From NCBI GenBank assembly GCA_905178155.1, contig CAJINV010000011.1, forward strand, positions 1,695,216 to 1,759,215: a stretch of 64,000 bases of DNA, in the 5' to 3' direction. Of this stretch, positions 47,701-58,216 are shown piece after piece (the first letter of the stretch is position 1; every line of letters begins with the position of its first letter). The stretch comes from Amoebophrya sp. A120 (lineage: Eukaryota > Sar > Dinophyceae > Syndiniales > Amoebophryaceae). The position numbers and the translations under genes are program-made. Below the pieces are notes generated by a model that saw only the letters and a program-made list of their open reading frames with translations, did no database searches and was not told where the DNA came from.

Positions 47701-49864
47701 GGAAAAAAGTTGTAGTCCGCATCGCTTTGGCTTTCCCTCGCATGATGATCCCGAGGCTGATTGATGTCGTAGAGGATGTTCAAATTCTCTTCAGTTTTTC
47801 CGCCAACACCACCCAAACGCTGCGGTCCTCCCGCACCACCTCCTATCGCCCGAGCTTTGCTCAAGCTGCGGCTCCCACTGCGTTGCCGCTCCAGACTCGC
47901 CTCGCTGCAGCTCGAGGACTGCAGCCCGCTCTCGTCTTGGTGCACCCGGAAAAACTTCTCCAAAATGGTCAACCCGGGCACGACCGGAGAAGACCGCACA
48001 GAAGAATGGTGCGCACGGTCGATTTCGGAAATCTTGTCCTGGGGATCATCTTGTTCCGGGTGCAGCTCTACTGACGAAGTCGACGGCCTTCTGATTAGCA
48101 CCGAAGATCCCCGCGGACTCCTGCTTCGGCTGCGCGAAACAACCGGAAGGTGCTGCCCAAAAACGCCAATACGAGCAGCTCCCTCTGTGTCGGTCGCAGA
48201 ACCTGGCGCAGCAGCTCCGGATCCGGTCGTCGCGCCGGTCGTATCAGGTGGAACGTAGTTCCCACCAGCACCGGACATCGACACCCTTTCTTCCAGCCCG
48301 ACCTTGTTCCCGAAAAAGTTCCCACGCACATACGGGTTCCAGAACTCCCGCAGGTTCAAAGCGTAGTACTGGTAGCCGAAGAAGAGAAACGTCAACATGT
48401 TGGTGCAACTGTTCGCCAACCCTACCCCGAAGTTCTCCAGTTGGTAGTACCCCACGAACAAAAAGCACCACAGCCAGTGCAGCAAAGTCGTGCAGATCTG
48501 CATGGTCTGGATTGCGTTCGTCCGGTATGGATTGCAAAAAATGAGCATCGTTATCGTACTACACTACACTAGTTCTAGTGAAAATAGCATTACAAATGCA
48601 AATTTTGCTAGAAGCAGGTGGAAATACTAAAGTGGAATTTGTAATGCTGAATTAGCTAAGAGACCAGATCTGTCATGCTGTGATGCAAGTAGTACGACTA
48701 CGATACTTTTACCTCTGCGATGCATATCCGTCCAATGTTGACGAAGAACTTCCGCCAGGTGTCCGCGATGTACATCGGGAGCAAGCCGAGTGACGCCGCG
48801 CGACAGTAGATCGCCGCTTCCCGCGCGACGTGCTCGTCCTGTTGACAGAGCAGCATCAGGGGCTCCACCTGGTAGAAGAGAATGTAGACCGCGAAAATGG
48901 AGTAGAGAAACACGCAAATCTTATGCAGTGCAAAAGTATCGCACTCGTATAAATGCATTACAAATTTTCTCAGCATGAGAAATAAAATTTGTAATGCTAT
49001 GCATTAATGCGGATTTGCCTTAAGAAAAGGATTTGTAATGCAAGACTTGCATTTATACGAGTACGATACTTTTGCACAGGATAAATCTGTGCCTGCGCCA
49101 AATACACGTACATCTCCTTGTAGGCCTTCGCCCCGAACGCGGTGGAAACCAACGCTATGCATTGCAAAAGTATCACACCCGTAATTCTTGCAGCCATTAT
49201 GCATGACAAATCGTATTCTTAACGTAAATCCGAATTACAAATTTGATTTCCTATCGCTATCCCCATGCTGAGGAAATTTGTAATGCAATTCATACTAGAG
49301 CGATATTTTTGCAATCCAATTGATAAGCGTATCCAGTCCGCAATTCAGCCCCACCGGAAACGCGACCGCCAGGCAGTTGAAGAAGCAGTTGCCCAAACCG
49401 ACCGCCGGGAGGGCGTAGGGGTTGGATTTCGCGTAGATACTGATCGCAATCACGTTCAGGGTCTCTGGGAGAAGCAGCAGGAAAAAACTGATCACGTTGG
49501 GAGCAGAGAGGGCCTGGATCTGCAGCAAATCGCTGACAAGCCGCTCGAAGTCAAAGTCATTCCACCAGGCGGTTGTACTTGCAGCTGTGTTCTTCGACGC
49601 AGCTGAGCTCCGGGGGTTTCCGCTGGAGTTGTAGCCGGATGATCCCTTGCTGGTACTAGCATCTTTGATTTTGTAGGTACGGGCGGCAGCAGCGTTCTTC
49701 TGCGGCCTTGGAGGTTGTAAAAATGCAGGAGGAGGTTCTGGTGGGAAAGGAATTGTTTCAGGTCGTGGTGTCGCTTCGGCTTGATAGTTGTACCCTTTTA
49801 CTTCTTCCTCTGTGGTGCGTCCCTCGCCGGGAAGTAGGCCCTTTTCGGGTGCAACTGCCGACAT
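44708..49864 (-). CDS. MATE-family (multidrug and toxin extrusion) transporter with giant cytosolic insert
   Basis: Six exons make 1408 residues: 49864-49326, 49150-49084, 48916-48727, 48520-46002, 45846-45115, 44887-44708. Five introners are removed and the frame is exact. The N-terminal 125 residues are disordered. The membrane part matches MATE antiporters, which export organic cations using proton or sodium gradients: ISFFLLLLPETLNVIAISIY, GLDTLVSTAFGAKAYKEMYV, ASTAAQVVGNSLGEGRPRQA, VAVGVLRACSWSDTAAG and HYLFGFPLGLFLVL. The last helix is followed by FNQIDWRKESQTAIERS, the usual end. Between NLREFWNPYVRG and HLLFQVVFDPF a Ser/Arg-rich insert of about 700 residues replaces a loop; it should be cytosolic and could be regulatory. 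The stop (TAA, 44708-44710) overlaps a GTAAGG tandem repeat, so an alternative spliced C-terminus is possible. Confidence 0.83.
44893..45114. mobile_element. Introner, family 4 (C-rich arms)
   Basis: 222 bp between CAAAC repeats (44888-44892 and 45115-45119). It shares the ACTCCCCCTCCCCCTCATTTG arm with the element at 43056, but its right arm has decayed to GAGGCAGAGGGGAAG. It lies before the last MATE helix. Confidence 0.88.
45852..46001. mobile_element. Introner, family 2
   Basis: 150 bp between CCACA repeats (45847-45851 and 46002-46006), starting TATGAACTGCAAAAG and ending TTGCACAGGATA. MATE gene; excision joins EWCLW to EVMAIC. Confidence 0.9.
48526..48726. mobile_element. Introner, family 2, one-base-decayed repeat
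   Basis: 201 bp, starting TATGGATTGCAAAAAATGAG and ending CTCTGCGATGCATA. Flanks are TCCGG (48521-48525) and TCCGT (48727-48731). MATE gene. Confidence 0.83.
48922..49083. mobile_element. Introner, family 2
   Basis: 162 bp between AATCT repeats (48917-48921 and 49084-49088), starting TATGCAGTGCAAAAG and ending TTTTGCACAGGATA. MATE gene. Confidence 0.9.
49156..49325. mobile_element. Introner, family 2, decayed flanking repeat
   Basis: 170 bp, starting TATGCATTGCAAAAG and ending GCAATCCAATTGATA. Flanks AACGC (49151-49155) and AGCGT (49326-49330) no longer match well, yet the 5-nt rule still restores GLDTL-VSTAFGAKAY of the MATE protein. Confidence 0.8.
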
Positions 49865-52181
49865 GATCGTAGAAATAGAATCTGAATGGTGGCCGTGGTC
49901 TTTTTCTTTAGAATAGAAAAGTAGAACTGGTGGTAATGTTCAAGAACTGAAGAACTACATTCGCAGGCGATTGCGCACAGCGAGCAACGATGATGAGCTA
50001 ATCGTAAAAATAGACTACGTATGCTACAGTACTAGCTGTAGCAGGATGCTCACATAAAAAAAAATGTCAAATCCAAGCAAGCCCGAAAGCACACCAAAAG
50101 TCTCGACGTTTTGGTTTTCGGCGGTCTGCTTCTTGTCATCAAAAGTTAGACTCACAGATGTTGAGGTTGACCCCGGACATGGAAATGGTTTGCACGAAAT
50201 TAGTCTTGAGTCCTTGCTATTGACTACACCCTCCGTGCTCCTCTTTGTCTTTCTACATTCAGCTTTCTCGATGTTCTGTACGGTGGAACAAGCGCCGGAA
50301 GCACACATTTATAATTTTCATTCGGCACACTTTGTGTTTGTTCCAGCAACGAACTCGAGCATATGTAAGTGCTACTGGCGGGATGGAGGCCATAGCTGCT
50401 AGTAGCTGAGCCTACTGTTGTGTTTGATTTTTCCAAAGCGAAGTAGAAGTTAGTGCACAGCACGACGCTATCAAAATACATCCGTTTATTTTTCATCATG
50501 TCCAGGAGCTTTATTCTCGTCAAAATCAAAGTAAGGTCACCGGAGGACCACGACGGCCTTAGTTTAGATTCCTTCATAGTTGTTTCGGAGGTGGAGCTTC
50601 ACGCCCGCGGATATTGATGAACGTCGGTGCCGCCTGCGCCGTCTGGTGAGATTCTACTTCCATGAAGCTGCTGCAGCATGGCAAGGAGAAGGAGGCAGAT
50701 TTCGGTTGTTGTAGACAACTAGAACTACAGCCTTCTCAACATCTCCAACTTGTCAGACGGTGCAACAGGAGAAAGATAGCTGCGTCGCAGGCAACCCCAA
50801 CGTCTAACCACGATTGCAAAGCGAGGCAATAAAATAGGACATAAATATAGATGAATTTGAATTTCTTCGAAATAAATCTTTGTAATAAATCAGTTTGGCA
50901 AACAGGGCTTGTGCTGTATTCTCAATAAAAAATGTGCTTGTGCAGCACACCAGGTACTAGTAAAAAATGTCGAAGTTGTAAAACCGCTACAACTAGAGCG
51001 GATAAAAGAAAGCGTCAAATTCAATATTCTCGACGTTTCAATGAACAGAAAGAGGCGGGAGTACAGGAGTAGTTATAAAGAAAAATATACCTGCACACAG
51101 GCACAAGTGTGTAAAGAAGCAAGTGAGACTTTCATGTTTTTTGTTTTTCAAAGCATAGAAATAAAGTGATACCATTGCGTTTTTTACATTTCGACAGTCA
51201 GAGTTTTTTGAGTTCAGAGACGAGCGCAAGCAGGAGTCAAGAAAAACAAAAAGAATATACGTACGTACGTAGAAATGAAATCTGTAGCAGGTCAGGAGCC
51301 GCACAGACGAGCGAGAGATTGTTGTAAAGTAAAAGTGCGCGTCCGTCCTGCTCTAAAAATTGTGTACTTAAACTTATCAAAAACAACTCGAGGAGATCAA
51401 CATATGTCCTTTTGTTAATTCGTTTTCAATACGACGACATTTTCCCGAGCGCCGTCGTTGGGTGTGAGATCTAGATCTGAAAGACCCTCCCTCTTGGAAT
51501 CCCAACGACCGCTTGTATGAAAATTGCGTCGGCCATTTATCTAGACGTAGAAGCTCCCCAGTGAGTCAGTTTCATTCAAGTTCGAGCTCCGGCGACCGCT
51601 ACAGATGACGTACACACACAGAGGAAAATCGAAGGTAAAAATAAAATTGAGCAGTCAGCTACATCTTGTATTGGCAGCTTCCACTCCTGTAGCGGGAAAT
51701 GGAAGTTTTTATTTATCGACATGATCAAATGAAGGCTCTACCAGTATCAGCCTCAAACACACTACACTATGCCTTGATAGGTTTTCATGGCACAGCGTAG
51801 TGACATCATCATCATTTGTGTTGATTAGAATCGTATACATAAACATCGAAACGGTTTTTGATTTTGTCCACATGTTCTTTCACTATCACATTCAATAATT
51901 TTTTTGTTGTTCGCTGTATTCTACTACTTGTTTTATATGTTTTTTTTTAAGTTTTTCAAGCCTGTTCTGTATTACCTGCTACTAAATGTAGTTGCTTGTC
52001 ACCATGTCAACTTTACGCACTTCAGTGTAGTCTCCTGTGTGATGTCTCCTTTCATGAAATTGCATGGATTCTACGGTACTTCTGCTTCTGCTTCTCCGGA
52101 TGTAGAAGTGAATTCATCCGTTGTCGAAGTGGTAAATAATCACAACGACTTCCAGATAAACTAGAATCTCCTGAGCCGCCA
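49865..52181. other. Intergenic region
   Basis: 2.3 kb upstream of the MATE gene, of moderate A+T content. Candidate frames at 50064-50402 (+) and 50224-50577 (-) overlap each other and have no recognisable features. No introner seen. Likely UTRs plus promoter. Confidence 0.45.
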
Positions 52182-55100
52182 CTATTGATACTGTTCCGCT
52201 TTCCCAGCGACGCTAGAAACCACCGCTGCAGAGGAAGAATGATCTGCGCCTCCTTTCATCTTGGACATCATGATATTTTTGTTCCCCTTCTGGTAGTTCT
52301 GGTCGGCATGCGCATGAAAATGCTGGTTATTATTTGACAGCTCGGACGAGTTGTTCAGCGCAGCGAGGTCCACAGTCGTTGTAATCGGAGAGGCGTTGTT
52401 CATGGTGGCGGCCGAAGAAGTTGTCGTGTGGGTGACACTTCCCAATGTAGTACCTGGATTAAAAATTGTGTGGTGGTGTAAACAACTACTTACATCAAAC
52501 GACGCAGGAACAACAACAAGCCGGTAGTACATAAACTATGGTCAACCTCAACACGCTTTGCGAATTTGATGTTCTAAACTCAACCTGCTAATAAAACGGC
52601 CAGTCCGCATCGTTATTCCATCTATACCCGTGTTGTTCGCCGCCTTGAAGACAGTCGTATCTGCCTGGGCGCCACTCTTGGAAACCGATGAAACATGCGC
52701 AGGAGCTGCAGCTCCGGTAGTAGTTGTATGCCCCATGATTCCAACGGTGGTCACGATGGCTCCGCTGTGCGAGGAACCCGTGGCGTTGGAGTTCGTAGTC
52801 GCACTAGAAGTCGCAGTGAAACTTCCAGTGCTGGTCGTCCCAGAAGTAGACGTCACTCCGGTACCAGCACCAGTCGAAGTACAACCGTGGTCAGCACCGG
52901 CTCCACCGGCCGCGGCAAGAGTGGTTTGCGGATGGTGGTGCAGCTCCATGTATCCAGGAAAAAACATCCATCCCCATCAAATTTGTATTTGTCATGCAAA
53001 ATATGCATAAGATCCACTGTTTGTCATGCAAAAAATGGATGGGGATGGCTGTTTTTTCTTGGATACCATGGTAGAAGAAGGCGCAACCGTCCCATTAGCA
53101 TTCGTGATGCCAGCCGTGGTTCCTGTTCCGGTCGCGTTTGCCGTATTTGCAGTGTGCTGGTGCCAGTTGTGCTGGTGATGGGCCGCGGCTCCGTGGTGCG
53201 TTCCAGCACCTCCACTCGTCCCGTGCTGGTGGTGTTGGCCGGCAGCTCCGTGGGCAACCGCCGCGGCGGCACCGGCAGCTCCGGCAGCGGCCGCCGCGTG
53301 GGCGGCTCCGTGCGCGTGGGCGGCTTGCAGGTGGTGGGCCGGGGCGGTGGGGAAGTGGTGCGGACTGTAGTAGCCGGCCCAGTAGGACGGGTCATTGTAG
53401 TACCCGGCCCAGTACGCAGCGTCGTAAGCCATGTTAAAGTGGTCTCCCTCCGTAGCGCCGGCGTGGTCTGAGAATGTTCATGTTGATCAAGGTGTCAATA
53501 GTTTCGGATTGATGAACAGGGAAAACTAGTATTATATGAGACTATGTTGATTATATCGCATGACAAAGAGGCGAGCTCAATCAAAAAATGCAACAGAAAT
53601 ACAGATTGCCGGGGGGTAGTTCGAGTTTTCGTCTTTCTTCGGACCGCCGACGAGCGCGAGCAAATCGTTAATCGTATTCTTCTCGGGGGAGGAGGGCTGT
53701 AATAGATACGGATTTATATATGCATGACAAAGTTCTCCAACTCCAACAGTACGGAATCACACATGACAGGTTGCATTGCCAAAAAAACGCCTGGTATAGA
53801 ACTATACTCCGTGCTTGTTGCTGTGCAAGGGCGTAGACTGGTAACTCGGGACTCGCGTACTGGGACTTTCGCCGTAGCCTCGTTTTTTCGGAGTCTTCCA
53901 GAACGCGGGCTCAACTGATCATGTGGGTGGATTGAGTGGACGTTGTATAGGTTATTTTCATCATCCTCACGACCATACACAACATGCTGCACGCTTGATA
54001 CGTAGAAGTTCTTGTACTACCGAGACTCTTCACACAAGGGTGCAGACCTCTAGCTCTATGCAAGAAGTCAAAACTTCTTTCCACCGATCTCTAAATCTAA
54101 ACCTGAAGTGAAACTGAAATCAAAGACCAAACTGCATGACAAAGTTTTGGCAGCTTAAGTATAGTAGAAAACTGCCAAAACTGAAACTCCCAAAAAGGAA
54201 AAAACTATAGTACCGACGCTCTGCTGGTCGTACCACTTGGCGGCGTCCAGTGCGATCTCGACGAGCATCTTGTTATCCACATTGCAAATATAATCCCTGG
54301 ACGTCTGGAAGAATATAAAGACCGCTACCGCTTGTCATGCTGGGGTTGCATGACTCTCAAGTGGTCTGTCACATGCACACTACAACCCACGACGACCTCC
54401 AATTAATTTTCTGTGAATGCAAAAACGCGGCTATTTGTCATGCTCAATAAGCATGATCACCTCCTAGAAAGAACGCAGAAGCTTGTCATGCTAAGGCGTC
54501 ACGGTGTCCTCATGATTTTTCGCCACTCACTCAGCATCACAAGCTTATTCCAGACGTCCAGGGTGGACGATATTTGATGCACTTGATACTTGTAGGTGTC
54601 CGACGAAATATCGTGTTTGTGCTTGACCAGGTCCTGGTAGATCTTCTCAATCCCCGACAAGTTCGCCTTCGTATGCATTGCAAAACAAAGTACCTTCGCA
54701 CTTCACAACCTGTATGAATTGCATGACAAATTTCCTTGGCATGAGAAATGAAATTTGCAATGCGGGTTTAGGTTGAGAACAAGATTTGTAATGCATGACT
54801 GCGATTAGAAGTACTGGTACGACACTTTTGCACAGGATACTTCGAGATCTTCGACAGCTTCTCTTGCGCCTCCTGGTTGGCCGCTTCGGCGTCCAAGCTG
54901 TGGGCCGATATTCAAGAAAAAAACACCATCACAATCACTATTGCACGTTTTTGCAATACAAAACTTTTAGTCATGCGCAAAAATGCATCACACTCAAAAT
55001 TCAAACGGGATTTCCTTCATGTTTTTGCATTACAAGAAAAATTTATCATTCCAGACAAATTTCTGATGCAAAACCCCCTAAATGTGATTGTGATGTTGTT

Positions 55101-57339
55101 TTTTTCTTGGATAGCCGAAGTGTTCGCATCACTGGCCGCCGGGCTGCTCGTCCCCTCGGAAGAGGAGTAGCTGAACGAGCCGTCAGCCGCCGTACTCGAC
55201 GGGGTGCCCCCCTTCACCGCACCGGTACTGTGCGTCATCGTGGTGGTCGTGGAAGTCGTGTTGGCATTCGATTTCGATCCGTCCTTTGCCTTTTCATTTG
55301 GCGAACCGCCAGCATCTTCGCCCTTCTCACCGTTCTTGGCGTCCCCACCATCAGCACTGCACTGCGGAGAGTTGGAACAAGTCGTGGCTTGTTTGGCCGG
55401 CTGCTGCATAGGGACTACTGTTCCGTTCTTGCTCGAATCTTGTTTCGTCATGGTCCCGTGCGACGACTCCTTCAGGTCGCAGGCTTTGTCCTGCAGAGCA
55501 GAACTCGTCCCCTCTTCATCAAAGTCGACCAGATCGAGGACGGATGAACTGGTAGTGTTGGTAGTAGTGGCACCTCCACCTGCCGCAGCTCCGTTGTTGT
55601 TCGCCACATTATTGTACTTGCCCAACATCTATGCTGTGCAAAAGTATCGTACTCGTATAAATGCAAGTCATGCATTACAAATCTTTTTATTGAGGCAGAT
55701 CCGCATGACAAATTCCATTTCTCATGCTAAGGAAATTTGTATTGCATTTTTTTTTTTTTGATTGGGCCCCGCTCTGTTGACGCATATAAATTCATCACTA
55801 AAACTAGGAGGCCGGTGTGCGTTACTTAACATGTGAAGCAGTTCTACGAATTCACCTGCCTGCCGCAGCAGGTCAAACAGGGCCGACACCTTTCACACAG
55901 TTAAGCAGTGCGCGTGTATGCGTGCACTTTTCGTCTTGTTTTGATATTCTTACTATCTGCTCTTGTCCTCTGCTCCAGCACATTGCACTGCGCGTCTTGT
56001 TCTCGCTTCGCTTGCGTTTTCCCCCTCCTCCCCCGCGTGCGTATCGTATGTCCGCGCTAGCAGGCAGATCTTCGCTTTTCATAGTGTTTTCTTCTGAACT
56101 TAGTGTCTGTTAGTCTGTATCTAGTTGCTAGTCTGTGCTGTAAAACTGAAATAAAGCGAAGCGGAAATCTTAAAGAGCTTACACCTGACTTCAAATCGTG
56201 CTAGCATATTGTTTCTATTTCTCATCCCCACAACCCATGGCCAGCCTTTGCTGGAAAAAAAAAAGTTCCCTGGTGTGTTTTTTAATAGTCACAGCGGGTG
56301 GGGGGAGACCACATTGGTCTCCCCCCACACGCTGCTAGTCTGTTGTAGTATCTGCTTGGTATTTCTACATGAGCGAGGGCAATTGCGATACGTTTTACGA
56401 AGTGCTTATTTCATACGAAGGGAAGTCTGTTACTGAATTTGTATTGCAATTTATACTAGTACGATACTTTTGCAATGCATAACATCGACGAAGTTTTCGC
56501 CTTGTTGTACTGCTGCATTTTCTTGGCCATGGCGGGCGACAAGGGGGTGTCCTTCAGCGTTTTCACCTTCATCTCCCGTAAATCGTCCATCGTAGTGGCG
56601 GAGGTCACGACCTTGTTCTGATCGCCGGGTTTAGTCTTGTCCTCGTTTTTAGAAGTGCTGTCAGTATCTGTTTTTGAATCCATCCCACCAGAAGTCGTGT
56701 GTCCCACAGAAGTCCTCGCCGAAGTTTTATTACCATTCTTCTCGCCCGCAGCCTTGGCCGTCTTGCTAGATGAAGCACTGGTGGACGAGGAGTTCTTAGT
56801 CTTTTCAGAGGATGTTGCCTTCGGGGAAGATTCACCTGTGTCTATTTTCTTTATTTTTGCAATCATGAATTGCGGCGCAACCTGTAAGTGTGAAGACTCA
56901 TTCTACATTCACTGGGCGAGACGCGATAACTAGAACAAAGAACCAATTTACTGTCTGACTTTTGCTCGCTTAAAAGACGTCGCTACACGACTGTTCTTGA
57001 AGCATCTTCTTCTAGCTTAGTACCTTGAGCGGTAGATGAGTGCACTCCAGAAGCAGCTCCACCCTTGCGACCTTCCCCACGACTGGAAGTTTTGTTCATC
57101 ATGCTCGCGGCCCCCTCCGATAACTGCCGGTCTTTTTGGTAGTAAAAGTACCAAAACGCGACCGCCGGACAGAGAATCCGGATCGCCCACAACACGAGCG
57201 AAGCAAAGTCCAAATCCAGTACCTCATCCATCGTGGTCGGAGCCGGCGCGGGAGGTTCTTGCGTGCTGTTCATGGTCAGTAGGTTAGCAGCAGATGCGCT
57301 AGCACCGACAACACCGGGGGCTGCTGCAGATGATGACAT
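52182..57339 (-). CDS. Unidentified membrane-anchored, low-complexity protein
   Basis: Eleven exons make 896 residues: 57339-56998, 56881-56482, 55624-55114, 54903-54840, 54666-54589, 54268-54214, 53914-53808, 53696-53603, 53467-53066, 52945-52580, 52453-52182. Five introners and five GT-AG introns are removed; all phases agree. A membrane segment lies near residues 45-70 (FASLVLWAIRILCPAVAFWYFYY), then basic/Ser-rich sequence and a helical stretch (LSGIEKIYQDLVKHKHDISS, then DTYKMLVEIALDAAKWYDQQ) faintly like a PPR-type helix pair. VEPAFWKTPKKRGYG and tandem Tyr/Trp repeats (YWAGYYNDPSYWAGYY) follow, then a His/Ala-rich and Thr/Ser-rich tail. I do not recognise the family. The last intron has two equally in-frame choices: 52454-52579, or GTTGAG at 52584 to AAG at 52438. 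Confidence 0.68.
52951..53065. mobile_element. Introner, shortest copy (singleton family)
   Basis: 115 bp between CCATG repeats (52946-52950 and 53066-53070). It starts TATCCAGGAAAAAACATCC and ends TGTTTTTTCTTGGATA. It is almost all arm, with two TTTGTCATGC modules in the loop. Confidence 0.87.
54274..54588. mobile_element. Introner, family 1 variant
   Basis: 315 bp between CTTGT repeats (54269-54273 and 54589-54593). Its arms carry CCTGGACGTCTGGAAGA and the complement, a diverged form of the GTCTGGGTCTGGAAG core. It joins DTYK to MLVEIAL. Confidence 0.85.
54672..54839. mobile_element. Introner, family 2
   Basis: 168 bp between CTTCG repeats (54667-54671 and 54840-54844), starting TATGCATTGCAAAAC and ending TTTTGCACAGGATA. 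Confidence 0.88.
54909..55113. mobile_element. Introner, singleton family (ACCATCACAATCA arms)
   Basis: 205 bp between GCCGA repeats (54904-54908 and 55114-55118), starting TATTCAAGAAAAAAACACC and ending GTTTTTTTCTTGGATA. Confidence 0.87.
55747..56435 (-). mobile_element. Retroposed sequence with poly-A tail inside an introner
   Basis: 689 bp bounded by the 13-bp repeat AATTTGTATTGCA (55734-55746 and 56436-56448). A run of 13 T lies directly at the left end, that is, a poly-A tail on the minus strand. This is the signature of target-primed reverse transcription. The inserted sequence shows no long frame in its own sense; it could be a SINE-like or ncRNA/mRNA retrocopy. It contains the hairpin at 56293-56333. 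Confidence 0.7.
56293..56333. repeat. Near-perfect hairpin
   Basis: A 14-bp perfect stem (GTGGGGGGAGACCA with its complement) around a 3-base loop CAT is extended by AGCG/CGCT after one mismatch. Total 41 bases. Confidence 0.75.
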
Positions 57340-57418
57340 CGCGCTGGTTGTCGTGGTTGAGCTTCTTGTTCGCCGTGTACGTGTTCTCGGTTCTGCGTAC
57401 TATTTCTAGAAGTTGTAC

Positions 57419-57629
57419 TATCACAGGAAAAAAGTGTTACAGTTACACATTCGTTGGAGTTTCTGCATCACAAAGTTGCTCGACATGGCTAAGAAAACCT
57501 GTGATGCGCAGACTGTAAGGGAAAACAGGAATGAAACGAGGCTGGCAAGCATAATCTGCATGGCAGAGGTTGTCTGTCTTGCTTGTCTCCCATCAGAGTG
57601 TGTAACTGTAACACTTTTTTCTCACGATA
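57419..57629. mobile_element. Introner-like element outside any predicted CDS, family 5
   Basis: 211 bp between TGTAC repeats (57414-57418 and 57630-57634). The long arms are TATCACAGGAAAAAAGTGTT and its complement, related to the element at 23529. It lies 80 bp upstream of the ATG at 57339, so it is probably in a 5' UTR. Confidence 0.82.
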
Positions 57630-58216
57630 TGTACTTGTACGGGGAGGAAAGGGAAACAACTTTCCGTTCGAGGTTGACGTTGAGCAGGGATAAGGACTTA
57701 TCGTCTTTATCCTCACAGTTGTGCTCCGTCCGGTTCTTTAATACCGATGCTTGATTTATTCTTACTCGTGGCCGCAAAGCACTATTCTCTGTAGCCCTCG
57801 CTTCTATCTTGTGAAGAAGAGACGCGACTTCGAACGACGAGACAAGAACTGCTACTTCGGGGCACAACCACGAAGCGCTCGTCCCGGATAATGTTAATGT
57901 CGGTAGATGAAGGCGGTGTGGTTTCGCTGTGATGTTTCAGCCATTCATTATACACGCATCTCGTAGATGAAGAAGTTGTAGGACATAAGACGGCCTTGAG
58001 CCTCCGCACGTCGGAGTATGATTTCGTGTTCGTTGTCACTTCCGCCGGAACAAAGGTCCGCTTGCGACGTTTCCGTTCGCGATCGCGTTCGGTTTGCTAA
58101 CAACAAAGAAAACAAAATCTAAATCCGTCCGCGCTGGTATTATCCACGTACAACTTGAACTTGCTTGTGCTTCACTCCAACACCAGCAGTAGTTGCAAGG
58201 AATACTAAAACAAGCT

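Larger units (their letters stand above)
55630..56481. mobile_element. Introner, family 2, split by a retroposed insertion
   Basis: The left half (55630-55746, starting TATGCTGTGCAAAAG) and right half (56449-56481, ending TTTTGCAATGCATA) are separated by 689 bp plus a duplicated 13-mer. The outer flanks match exactly: ACATC at 55625-55629 and 56482-56486. Excision of all 852 bp joins NKAKTSSM to LGKYNN in frame. Confidence 0.85.

Noticed and set aside
50064-50577. Open frames of 113-118 codons on both strands
   Set aside because: They overlap each other, have no family features, and lie in a region of noncoding composition.
57622-57867. Possible upstream coding exon joined through the introner at 57419
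   Set aside because: Splicing out the element leads at once to a stop codon (..SPYKYNF stop), so a coding link to the gene at 57339 is not supported.
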